From contig OZ005604.1 of assembly GCA_963930655.1 (NCBI GenBank), positions 13,402,001 to 13,466,000 of the forward strand: a stretch of DNA of 64,000 bases. The letters are read 5' to 3'. The notes beneath the pieces are model-generated. The model was not told the DNA's origin. It worked only from the letters and a program-made list of their open reading frames with translations, and made no database searches. Every line of letters starts with the position of its first letter. Position 1 is the stretch's first letter. The stretch is from Myrica gale (Eukaryota; Streptophyta; Magnoliopsida; Fagales; Myricaceae). This document shows, piece after piece, positions 22,986 to 32,449 of the stretch. Both the position numbers and the translations under genes were made by a program.

Positions 22986-23225
22986 AAGCATTTTTAAGCT
23001 GCTAAATATCTGTAGCAGCGTTTTAGGGAAACACAGCTAAAAAAATTAAAAACAGCACTTCAGGTCTATAGCGGCGGTGATCAACGGTCGCGAAAACCGC
23101 CGTTATACCCTATTGCGATGGTCATAGACCGCCACCAAAAAAGACGCTGCTAAAACCTATAGCAGTGTTTTTTTGGTCTATAGCAGCGGTCGCCAAATGC
23201 TGCTAAATCCCTTTTTTTATGTAGC
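22986..23225. mobile_element. Possible CACTA-type terminal region
   Basis: A cluster of short degenerate repeats in both orientations around tatagcagcg / cgctgctaaa (for example 23012, 23071, 23144, 23171, 23192). Clustered subterminal repeats of this kind are typical of CACTA transposon ends. No CACTA terminus or transposase is visible, so the call is tentative. Confidence 0.35.
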
Positions 23226-23545
23226 GGCTGGATGGGCAGACCAAAAGAAGGTTCTCAAGACTGTCAGGAAGACCAGACGGAGGGTCGAGCTTTGGTAGTT
23301 CCCTACATTCCTCAGCAGCTTGATCAAGATTACGCTAAGCAATCCTATAACCAACACCATTGTAGTGGACCCATTACCTTTTATGGCCCCCAGCCTACCT
23401 CTCTTACAACTACTATAAGCACGGCTACTACGGTCATGATGATGCTCATGGCTACTACCAAAATCCTTCTCATTCCATGATTTTCGGGTATCAAACAGGT
23501 GCTACTTTTAGTGATGAGAACCCCAATTCGTGTTTTGTCATGTGA
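23226..23545 (+). pseudogene. Heavy-metal-associated isoprenylated plant protein (HIPP) 3' exon, broken
   Basis: Three frames together show the C-terminal part of a HIPP. GWADQKKVLKTVRKT at 23230-23274 is the end of the heavy-metal-associated domain, followed by RRVELW and then a stop. A second frame has VPYIPQQLDQDYAKQSYNQ. A third has YNYYKHGYYGHD, then MIFGYQTGATFSDENPNSC and a CaaX-type end CFVM before the stop at 23543-23545. HIPPs bind metal through a CxxC motif in the N-terminal domain and are prenylated at the CaaX cysteine. The metal-binding half is missing, cut off at about 23226 by the repeat to its left. One stop and two frameshifts make this a pseudogene. Confidence 0.8.
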
Positions 23546-24015
23546 TTTTATTATTTAAATTATATATTTATGAGAGATGAATCTTTAGTATTTTTTAAAA
23601 ATAAAATAATATGTTAATTTCTTTGATGAATGTATTTTTTTTTCTTTCTTTCTATTTATCTTAATTATATTAGAATGTGATTTCTGTTATAATTATATAT
23701 GAATGATCAAGACATAAGGGCTTGTTTTGTTTGGTTGATTAAGATTTGGTATGATTGATATTTTATTAAATTTAATAATATTATTTATAGTTGTTATGAT
23801 ATTTAAAAAATTAAAAAATAAGTAGAAAATAGATAAACCAAAATTAGTAAATAAAAAAACTGAAACGGTCTCATCAACTCTAATCTGAGTCTTGTGTACC
23901 ACGCATGCAGGCCCATAATAAACTCGTACCACATCCATGTTGAAGAAAAGATGTGGTGGCAAAGGCCCATAACTTGAGCCCAAGCGTGCCTTCTCCCAAA
24001 GCGTTCTCAGTGATA
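23546..24015. other. AT-rich, no gene recognised
   Basis: Very AT-rich downstream sequence with poly-T runs. The minus-strand frame at 23693-23983 has no domain. Confidence 0.5.
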
Positions 24016-24023
24016 AGTTGACA

Positions 24024-24405
24024 ATAGGGCTGAATAAAATCGGACCGGATTTGCTGTCCGGACCAGTCCTATTTTTTAAAATGCGGTCTGGTTTGGACCG
24101 GATTTATGTGGTCCGATCCAGTTTATAAATTTCTGATATGAGGTCCGGACTAGATCGGACTGTATTTAATAAAAAAATTTTAATATATTATAAAAACAAA
24201 AAACTCTATGCAGAGCACTGCACTGCGCAGTGCAGCTCTGCCCTGCTCAGAGCACTGCAAGTGCTTTTTTAAAAAAAAAATTAAATCCAGACCGGCCACA
24301 TTTCAGAAGACCGGACCGGACCACTTATAAGTGGTCCGGTCCTTTAATATAAGGGAACCGGAAATGCGGTCCAAAAACGTGACCGCATTTCCGATTTTCA
24401 GCCCG
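24024..24405. mobile_element. hAT-like MITE, 382 bp, 8-bp target duplication
   Basis: The ends are imperfect inverted repeats: left ATAGGGCTGAATAAAATCGG, right (reverse complement) CGGGCTGAAAATCGGAAATG. The flanks are agttgaca (24016-24023) and agttgata (24406-24413), an 8-bp duplication with one mismatch, as expected for hAT elements. Internally it has ccggaccgga-type repeats and a palindromic gcactgcgcagtgc. It has no coding capacity. Confidence 0.82.
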
Positions 24406-24436
24406 AGTTGATATCATACTTCAACCGCCGGTTTAA

Positions 24437-25567
24437 CCTTACATTTATACGGCCAACCAAGTAACAATCACTGGAATATCATCATTTCCCGGACGACACA
24501 AATCAAAGATACCGAAACTTAGGCAATATTCGCCATCACGCGAACTCTCAGCCGTATTGTCAGCTAAGTCTCGCTACAGGCATCGTCGGAATAGTCCCCA
24601 AGAAGATGAGTACAACGACGATTACAGTGACGCTTCTGCATCTCAACGTTTATACGAACCGAATGAGGAGGAAGAAGAATATGAACGACCCCGGAACGGT
24701 GACTATGATGATGCTTCTGCTTTACACACGGGGTCTGAATCAGAAACTAATGCACCCATGGACCGATATTCCTCACTAGCGTCCGACCCTGTTTCACAAA
24801 CAGTTCATCTCAATACTTCAGCATTTTCAAACGTCGCCTCTCACTCCGCCAATACTTTATCATCGCAACCCGGTGTCCAATTGGCTTCGTACGTGAACGT
24901 CGCTCCCCTCCTGATATTTCGTGGCGCTCCTAGCGAATGCTCAGTTAAGCACTTAAGCCGATTCACCAAAGTTTGCCGTGCCAACAATGCGTCCACCATT
25001 GACATGATGATGAGGATCTTTCCTATTACTCTCGAAGACGAGGCCGCCTTATGGTACGACCTCAACATCGAGCCCTACGAGGCTTTGCTTACTTGGGAAG
25101 ATATCAAATCATCTTTTGTGCAGGCGTATCACAAGATTGAATTTGTTGATCAGTTGAGATCAGAGCTTATAATGATCAATCAAGGGGACGAGGAATTAGT
25201 GCATTCCTACTTCTTGAGATTGCAATGGATATTGAAGCAATGGCCGGATCATGGACTTCCTGACGGCTTGCTAAAAGGGATTTTCATTGATGGGTTGAGG
25301 GAAGAGTTCAAATGTCGCTTCAGTGATGGTGGGCATGAGGAAAGCAGTTGTGAGGTCAAGGAGAGAATGAGAGAGCTGTGGATCAAAAAGAGTAAGGAGA
25401 AGAAAGAGGTGGGATTTTGGACCAAGAGTACCATGGTGCGTGGAAGCGACGAGACAGGGAAGGAGTTGGTGACGTCGGTTTCTATTGGAGCAAGCAGCAG
25501 TGAGGGAAGGAATGAAGGGGAGGACGGGAGAGAAGAAGCCAGAGGCTTTATGGGAGAGAAGAAGTGA
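24437..25567 (+). CDS. Orphan Gag-like protein (retrotransposon gag domain)
   Basis: One uninterrupted frame of 376 codons. The first part is low-complexity and acidic (EEEEEYERPRNGDYDDAS) with an R-rich start (SRYRHRRN). The second (about residues 165-300) fits the retrotransposon gag domain: EDEAALWYDL, TWEDIKSSFVQAY, VHSYFLRLQWILKQWP and GIFIDGLREEF. The C-terminus is charged, with no zinc knuckle. No protease, RT or LTR lies nearby. No ATG exists near the 5' end of the frame (first in-frame ATG at about residue 110, near 24761), and a hAT MITE ends 31 bp upstream, so the original start may be lost or in an upstream exon. It could be a co-opted gag gene or a gag remnant that has kept its frame by chance. 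Confidence 0.7.
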   Translation, partial: PYIYTANQVTITGISSFPGRHKSKIPKLRQYSPSRELSAVLSAKSRYRHRRNSPQEDEYNDDYSDASASQRLYEPNEEEEEYERPRNGDYDDASALHTGSESETNAPMDRYSSLASDPVSQTVHLNTSAFSNVASHSANTLSSQPGVQLASYVNVAPLLIFRGAPSECSVKHLSRFTKVCRANNASTIDMMMRIFPITLEDEAALWYDLNIEPYEALLTWEDIKSSFVQAYHKIEFVDQLRSELIMINQGDEELVHSYFLRLQWILKQWPDHGLPDGLLKGIFIDGLREEFKCRFSDGGHEESSCEVKERMRELWIKKSKEKKEVGFWTKSTMVRGSDETGKELVTSVSIGASSSEGRNEGEDGREEARGFMGEKK

Positions 25568-26360
25568 GTCAGTGCATGTGTTCGAAGCATCAGTGGCGGA
25601 AGAAGAATCGTTAGAGGAACAGCATTGGAACTGGTAAAACCACAGCTGACAAATTTCTGTTCTCTTATGTCTTTTTTTTTGTGAGCTATGTTTTCTTCTG
25701 TTGTTCGGTTTGTCCTCTCTATATATATGATTGATCAGGATATATAATGCTTCTGTAGAAACCAAATCTGCGACGCGGTTGATCCAAGAGCAATACGATA
25801 GGCTTCAAAAATCAAATAGAGATTTCGGAATCTAAAGAGAATCTGAGTGCCATTTATACGTAAATCTTATGGAACGAATTTGAGGTCCAATACCCCCGCC
25901 TCAAATCACAAGATGTATTTGGATAGTGTTTGCAAATTCAAAGAATATATTGAGATATTTTGTTCTCATTCAAAAAATTTGAATATAGATATAACTAACT
26001 CAAAATTGAAGAGGTATTTTGGATAGTGTTTGCAAATTTAAAATATTAGAAATATTTTTTACTCATTCAATTTTTTTTAATATAAATATAATTAATTCAA
26101 AATTTTGATTAACAAAATAATATTAAAAAATTCCAAAATCATTTATCTCATGTCAAATCATATCTTTTTATTGTAAAATATATATATAAAAAAATTATGT
26201 TCAAAGTTGTGCAAGGTTGTGATTTAAAAATAAAATATAAAGTTTTAAGACATTATTTAGCTTGACTCGTTAAATGACTGTGGTCAATCTTGAAAAATTG
26301 AATTTGTATTTTTAATTCGTATTCTTCCCTTTACAAAGTAGATTGTTGTCTCATGAGAAC
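25568..26360. other. AT-rich, no gene recognised
   Basis: Downstream of the Gag-like frame. A segment near 25920-26080 contains a partly repeated phrase (tttggatagtgtttgcaaat at 25917 and 26011). No coding or terminal-repeat structure was seen. Confidence 0.5.
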
Positions 26361-27360
26361 TCATATTCTCTTGAAAAACAGTAGATTGCCATGAAGAATC
26401 CAACGAAGGAATGAAAGCCAATAACTTCTGACACTGTTCTTTCGTAAAAGGAGAAATGGAAACAGACTCAGATTATACTTGATTGGCAGAGCTGGAAGGA
26501 CCATAAGTCTTGCTCCTTGGCTTGTAACTAGGAGGATAAGTGTGTAGTTTGTAGCATTTGTCAACAGTATGTCCAACAAATCCACAGTGACTACAAATAG
26601 GTTTATCCTTCCGTCGATTGAAAGTATGATAGCGAGTCACAAATGTATTGGTTTCCACATAATGTGAATCAGTTGAAGATGAAATGCCACGCTGCATTTC
26701 CTCTTGATTTACCAACGAAAACACTTTGTTGATTGAGGGCAAAGGATCAGCTAGCAAAATTTGACTACGAATGTGTCAATAAGAGTAGGTCAATCCCATC
26801 AAGAATTGCATACTACGTTATTGATTATAAGATTCACTTAATTCTTTGACAGCACCACAAGAACACACCGGATTATGTTTATAATTGGACAACTCTTCCC
26901 AAAGTGACTTCAGTTTGGTAAAATACGAGCTCACAGTAGACTAACCTTGAGCCAAATGAGAAATGGATTTTTGAATATGAAAGATTTGCGGTCCATTACC
27001 TTGATAAAATCTCTCACGGGGATCCTTCCAAACACCAGTTGTCGTGTCAATGTAAAGGACACTATTAGCTAGTTCTTTGGAGATCGAGGTGAGAATCCAC
27101 GACATCACCATATCATTGCATCGAGTCCAGATAGAGTGAGTAGAAGAAGAAGAGCTAGGTTTGGGAAGCGATCCATCAACAAACTTCAGCTTGTTCTTCG
27201 CACTGAGTGCCATCTCCATAGATCGGCACCAAGTAGGGTAGTTCTCTTCATGAAGAACTTGAGATACTAGAATTGCACCAGGATTATCACCGTTGTGCAA
27301 GAAATAGGGACTAGAGTTATCATAATCAATAGAAGTAGCAGGAGGTGTTTCGGAAGCCAT
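26361..27360 (-). pseudogene. copia-4 gag, pol deleted
   Basis: Minus-strand gag starting at the ATG at 27360 (MASETPPATSIDYDNSSPYF), with the gag-N block PGAILVSQVLHEENYPTWCR and the UBN2-like segment CNDMVMSWILTSISKELANS. After frame breaks near 26940 and 26770 it reaches a CCHC zinc knuckle (CSHCGFVGHTVDKCYKLH, near 26535-26590). Sequence after about 26361 no longer matches copia, so protease, integrase and RT are missing. With the adjacent primer-binding site and LTR this is the 5' end of an Ale/Retrofit-like element. Confidence 0.85.
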
Positions 27361-27365
27361 CTAAT

Positions 27366-27377
27366 GCTTTGATACCA
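27366..27377 (-). other. copia-4 primer-binding site
   Basis: The minus strand reads TGGTATCAAAGC, complementary to the 3' end of initiator tRNA-Met with one change from TGGTATCAGAGC. It lies between the LTR and the gag start, as expected. Confidence 0.8.
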
Positions 27378-27379
27378 AG

Positions 27380-27600
27380 TAAAAATTTGTTCACTATGAA
27401 CAGAGGATGAAGAACAGCAATATGAGATGGAAATGAGAGGTGAGAGAAAGTTGTGGATGAATAAGATTCAGTCTATTCAAGTTTTACTTATGTCTCGTAC
27501 ATTACTGTAATATATACTCACAGAACTAACAAACTTAGTTCTAATAGACTGTACAGCTAAGCTAAGCTAACTAAGCTGAATGGTTAAGCTAACTAAACCA
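27380..27600 (-). repeat. copia-4 5' LTR (~220 bp)
   Basis: Bounded on the gag side by the primer-binding site; the outer end is placed at ...aacca (27600), giving a TG start on the minus strand. The length fits short-LTR copia elements. Near the outer end are tandem agctaa motifs (27555-27592). Confidence 0.6.
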
Positions 27601-28388
27601 TAAAATACAAAGTTTCAATAAGAAGCAATTGATGCGGTCAGGTGGAGAAGCTTTGTATGGTGAATGTGAGAGGCGGTGTTGCAAAAGAAAGCGCAGTGTG
27701 CTACGTGGAGAAGGACGCGTGGGAGGAGATGCCAGACTTGTGTTGTTTGCAGTGGTGGTATTGAGATTGGGGGTAGTGAATGTGGGGTTTTTTTTCTAAA
27801 CAGGGTAGTGAATGTGGTTGAATATGGACGCTTGTAGTGTTATTATAGGAATTGACATGGAGTTCGTTTTGACTGATGGACTTAAAAAAAAAATGACAAA
27901 GCATAGAGCCGTGTGTGGTATAAATGAAATTTTAGGGATTATATTAGAAAAAAGTCAAATCCCAGGAACTGTATGTCAGGTATATTAAGCCTAAATATTA
28001 TCGTCAAAGGTGCTCAACCTCATATATTGATAAGAATTAATTATGAAGGGGTCTGTATATTCTATCTAGTTGCGGATATTCTGTTAACATTTTGCTACAA
28101 ATTCTGAGTATTGCCAGGTAAAATTTGGAAACGCGACCCATCGGGTAAGGTGGTGAGACATTCTATTTGTACTGCATTTAATAAATTGAAAAAAAACTCA
28201 AGATGACGTTCTCACATTCATTCTATTTTCATAAAATATTATTTTTTTAAGAGAGAGGAAATTGATATTTTATAAGCAGAAGAACTAGACGATATATATT
28301 CAACATTCTTCAAAAGTAGCTAGAGCATACTTGATCATCTTTTATATTGCAAATTTTTTTGAGAATTATTAAATTGGAGTAGTTGTTG
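27601..28388. other. No gene recognised
   Basis: No reading frame with a recognisable domain and no clear terminal repeats. Confidence 0.5.
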
Positions 28389-29754
28389 TTAAAGAACCAA
28401 TTTTTTTAGGACTAAGTGTTGGAAGTGTCGACACAGTGGACCATGGTGTCGACACATTGAACTAATACCCGAGAGTTTACATTTTCTGGCCTTCAAAACA
28501 ATTTTTATGACTAAGTGTTGGAAGTGTCGACACATTGGACCATGGTGTCGACACATTGAACTAACACACGGGAGTTTACATTTTCTGGCCTTCAAAACAA
28601 TTTTTATGACTAAGTATTGGAAGTGTCGACACATTAGACCATGGTGTTGACACATTGAACTAACACCCGAGAGTTTACATTTCTGACTTTCAAATGATTT
28701 TTTTTCTAAGTGTTGGAAGTGTCGACACATTGGACCATAGTGTCGACACATTGAACTAACACCCGAGAGTTTGCTTTTCAGGCCATTTGAAATGATTTTT
28801 TGGCTAAGTGTTGGAAGTGTCGACACATTGAACTAAAACCCGAGAGCCTATTTCCAGATCAAGTTTAATGTGTCAACACATACAATCAATATGTCGACAC
28901 ATCGTGCTATTTTGTAGAAAATCCGGAAACGACGTCAACTCATTTCAACTTCCTCCAATTGTCTCAAATGTCCTCCAACGGCTTTTTAACTTTACAAGAA
29001 GACCCTTGGTGCCCTAGAAGCTTTAAATAGAAGAAGATGAAGAGAGAGAAGGGTGTGTGCTGCGCTATTAACTCTTGCCCTAAATTCTAGAGTGTGAAAA
29101 AGCTTTCAAGAAGGAAGAAGCTTCACCAACCAAAAAGCTCGTACTTTCACCTGAATTTCTGTAGTTATTTTTGTGAATCTTGTCTCTTTGCACACCTCAG
29201 TACCTCATACTTGTTTATTCAGCTTAAAGAGCTTTTTACTAAGATTCTCTTCGTACGCATTCTTGAAAAACACGTGAGTGTTTGTGAAAAAAACTTGTCC
29301 TAGTTCCTGGGTAGAAGAAATCCTCTAGGTTGTTGGGATTTGTGAGAGTGAGTTAAAGTGTGAGCTCGAAAATACTTTGTAAAAGTTCCTTAGCACCCGA
29401 GAAGCTAAGGTGTAATTACTATTTGGAGAATATTGAAGGAAGCCCAAGGAAGTCAATAACCTTGGGGGTGGACGTAGGTAAGTGTTGGCCGAACCACCTA
29501 AAAGTCACGGTGTTATCTCCATTTACTGTTAATATTTATTTGTTGTACTTGTTTATCTATTCCTTTAACTCTTCATTATAGTCCTTGGTTATATATAGAT
29601 TTTTTCACCTGCTCTTTAGAAAGGTTTCTTAGCATATTGGGTTTTATAATAGAAAGGACAAAAGTTATTAAAAAAAACTCAATTCACCCCCCCTCTTGGG
29701 TTGTTTTTGCCCTCTCAACATGTATAACTAGGTTTCCTTAATCCTTGGATTTCA
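28389..29754 (+). repeat. 5' LTR of an otherwise lost copia element
   Basis: Shares with the solo LTR at 5346-6608 a 3' half containing gcacccg-gaagcta (near 29393), ggtgga with accacctaaaa, and the aattcacccccc-tcttggg block (near 29680). It ends in GGATTTCA (29754), followed after two bases by a primer-binding site. The 5' start was not found, so it is probably truncated on the left. The left half contains the 99-bp tandem array. Confidence 0.7.
28421..28850. repeat. Tandem repeat, ~99-bp unit, about 4.4 copies
   Basis: Units begin with ggaagtgtcgacac at 28421, 28520, 28619, 28715 and 28813, so periods are 99, 99, 96 and 98 bp. Each unit carries two copies of the palindromic core tgtcgaca spaced about 22 bp. 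The array is open on the minus strand as a repetitive frame, but that is a by-product of the period being near a multiple of three. Confidence 0.92.
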
Positions 29755-29756
29755 AT

Positions 29757-29766
29757 TGGTATCAGA
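29757..29766 (+). other. Primer-binding site (initiator tRNA-Met type)
   Basis: TGGTATCAGA two bases after the LTR end, followed by cctagagc instead of the usual gc. Just downstream a short gag-like start (ATGATAACTTCGAGT, near 29809) runs for about 25 codons before the sequence changes. Confidence 0.7.
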
Positions 29767-29879
29767 CCTAGAGCTTGTTTTATAAGATTTAACCATCTTG
29801 AGCTAAAATGATAACTTCGAGTGTCAACACTCATGTCGAAGGTGTTTCCACTTCAACGAAGTGCACGAACAATGTCAAT

Positions 29880-30443
29880 GGAGTGGGATGAGATGGCCAA
29901 TACGATGTGGGTGCACAGTCAGTGAAAGGGGCGTAAACTGGTTAGATGTTATGGCCTTTGACTGGTAGTAGCTTATTCGTGAAGAATATTCTCTATTATT
30001 TTTAAATGTCGAATACCGTAAAAAATAGTTAGCTTTGGAGATAGTTTTGCATTGTATCATCTACTCTTCAAGAGAGTTACTTGTTGTTGTAATCATCATC
30101 TACAAAGTGTAAAGGAAGAGTGTGAGCACTCTTAAGACTTTGGTGTTGGCTATTCCCTCAGGGTTGAAGCTTGAGGGGGTATGCTAGAGCTTTGTGTAAA
30201 AGCTATTCTTTTGGCTAGAAGGGTCAATAGTGGAAAACTTCAAGGCTCGGTGAAAGAGCTTGAGGGGGTGGACGTAGGCATGGTTGCCGAACCACCTAAA
30301 AAATGGAAGCATTTTGATATCTCTAACCCTATCTCCTTACCTATTGTTTGATTGGTTGAGATTTTGAATTTTGTAAGGTTTTTGAAAAGTTTTTTAAAAT
30401 CCAATTCATCCCTCTCTTAGATTCCCTTAATCCTTAGATTTCA
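29880..30443 (+). repeat. Third related LTR fragment (3' part)
   Basis: Repeats the 3'-half features of the two related LTRs: cttcaaggctcggtgaa (near 30238), gagggggtggacgtaggc, ccgaaccacctaaaa (near 30287), ccaattcatccctctctt and the end ccttaatccttagatttca (30443). It lies directly downstream of the 28.4-29.75 kb LTR in the same orientation, so the short piece between them is all that is left of an internal region or of a nested insertion. Confidence 0.65.
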
Positions 30444-30648
30444 ACCTTCATTTATGACCACTATCCTAATGTACTCTATTTATTGCAATCCATAGACTTA
30501 AAGTTGTCATTCCACAAAGCTGAGTATTTTATTTCTCTTTTCAAAAAGTTAGGATTACCAAGTTAAGCCAAATTAGGTAACTCTGTTAACAAGAAACCAA
30601 CCTGCAAACAACCATCTCTTATGAACTGCATATGTTTGCAAAAATATA

Positions 30649-30992
30649 GGGGAAATTAACCAAACGGTCCATGTGGTTTCATTTTTTTACAAATTTGTCC
30701 CTGTAGTTCCAACTTCAACGATTATGTCTCTATGATAACCAATATGATGCACGGGGGTCCCTCCGTCCACACGTTCGTTAATCCCTTGATAGAATATGCT
30801 GACATGTCAGCATTGTCCAAGTGTTTAAAAACGGACATGTCAGTGTATTCTGTCCGGGATTAACGGAGGTGAGGATGGAGAGACTCCCGTGCATCATATT
30901 GGTGACAACAGGAATCAAATCATTGAAGCGGAAATCACATAGAGCAATTTGTAACAAAGTGAAACTAGAGGGACCATTTGGATAATTTCTCC
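30649..30992. mobile_element. Mutator-like MITE, 344 bp, 9-bp target duplication
   Basis: Ends: GGGGAAATTAACCAAACGGT on the left; reverse complement of the right end GGAGAAATTATCCAAATGGT. The flanks aaaaatata (30640-30648) and aaaaatata (30993-31001) are a perfect 9-bp duplication. The halves pair along most of the length (gatgcacgggggtc / actcccgtgcatc; gctgacatgtcag near 30799). It has no coding capacity. Confidence 0.86.
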
Positions 30993-31001
30993 AAAAATAT
31001 A

Positions 31002-32015
31002 TACACATGGACATAAATATTTATATACGCAAACATGCAATATACACACGCATGCAAGCACATGTGAGTGTAAGGACATCACATCCACAAATAGATGTAT
31101 ATATAAAACGCCAATTTATTCTAAAACAATACTTGTAGATATGAAGTAGAATATGTGGCTACGAAGGCAATTGTCTGCTCCCTACATAGACCATAAACAA
31201 CTACGGCTATAGGTTAGTTTCCTACCAAGATTAGCAACATTAATGATACTTACGAATGTAGGTAGCCTAGGTGATGTCCTTGTATTGTCAATTTTATATG
31301 TCCTTAAACCCGACAGTTGTTTTTGTTGAAAGTATCCTAATAGTGAACTGTTTCATATAAAATTGAATGTCCTAATTAAGATGAAGCTATACTAGTAAGC
31401 AATTTCCCCTAATTTATTCACCTAAATCATAGTTCGATTGGATTGAAATTAATGTAATGAAATTGATAATTTAGTGCGCTTAATCCCAATGTGACTCCAT
31501 GCCTAATAGCACGTATTCCCAGCTTTGAATTAATCATTAAAACTCTTCTATTCCTTGAAATTGATAATTTAGTGAGCGTAATCCCAATGTCCTTGTGTGC
31601 CTAATAGAACATATTTCAACTATTAAAACCAAATAGGCAACCTCCCCTAACTCGATATCTCTATTTCACATAATTAATCCACATGAGACTATATAAAATA
31701 AGCAAAATAAGCTATTTATCGACAATAAAAAGCAACTATACAAGCCAAATATTTGTCAACAAGTAAATCTCTACTCTACCATATATAAATGATACCCAAT
31801 TATTGTCAAAGTTTGATTGGTTTAGAATTTGTAAAGAAATTGATAACTTAGTGCGCTTAATTGATTGCATGCCTAACCGCAAATATTCCCAACATAAAAT
31901 TCATCACTAAAAGTCTTCTATTCCCTAAGAGATATTAAGTTTTTAGTGCTTAAAGATCAAAAGAGACAGATAAAAAAGATAAAGTTTATAATAAATGTAT
32001 GTCTATGGTCAAATA
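31002..32015. other. No gene; short repeated phrase
   Basis: AT-rich. The phrase gaaattgataa(t/c)ttagtg recurs at about 31459, 31558 and 31838 with similar sequence after it (taatcccaatg and a gcctaa phrase), suggesting an old local triplication. Confidence 0.5.
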
Positions 32016-32281
32016 AGGACATTCAGAAGTATACATGAAATTATAATTGAACAAATCTTCACGCCAAATGTACTACGTCATGATTATTCACCTTTTTTTG
32101 CTTTTGTTCTTATCTCAACGTTGTGTTTCCAACTAAGGACAACAAAAGTTTTGAAGTAAGACATTCTATGCGGGGGTATGTAATTATATAAGTTTTGAAT
32201 TTTGGCAAAAAAAAAAGTAACACAAACAATGAATTATGGGGAGACAAGGGAGCAAGAAAAGTAAACCTACTGGTGGCAAAG

Positions 32282-32446
32282 ATGTTGAGCATTGATGTCC
32301 CAGAGGATGTGGTAACAGAGATACTATTGAGGCTGCCTGTCAAATCCCTGATGCAATTCAAGTCTGCACGTAAATCTTGGTATGCTCTTACTAGAGATCC
32401 TAACTTCATAACCAAGCACCGAACTTGGGCCACTACTCATAATTAA
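32282..32446 (+). pseudogene. F-box gene A, N-terminal F-box
   Basis: ATG at 32282 starts MLSIDVPEDVVTEILLRLPV, a canonical plant F-box that would bind SKP1 in an SCF ubiquitin ligase. It continues with SLMQFKSARKSWYALTRDP and the frame ends after TWATTHN, where the F-box B copy continues with NPQTLYLL. The break at about 32440 is where a Ty3/gypsy element begins; the C-terminal part is found at 34735-35196. The 250 bp upstream is repeated before F-box B (35200-35470), so the genes arose by tandem duplication. Confidence 0.82.
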
Positions 32447-32449
32447 ATG

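Noticed and set aside
25249..25765. Two minus-strand frames of over 110 codons
   Set aside because: Antisense shadows of the Gag-like frame and its 3' flank, rich in S, P and L without a domain.
28389..28826. 145-codon minus-strand frame with a repeated CRHHGPMCRHFQHL-like unit
   Set aside because: It is only the 99-bp DNA tandem repeat read in frame (99 is divisible by three); one unit of 96 bp also keeps frame. Cys/His spacing looks like a zinc finger but has no known consensus.
28421..28850. Possible CRISPR-like array
   Set aside because: The ~99-bp units are contiguous tandem copies without unique spacers, in a plant LTR context.
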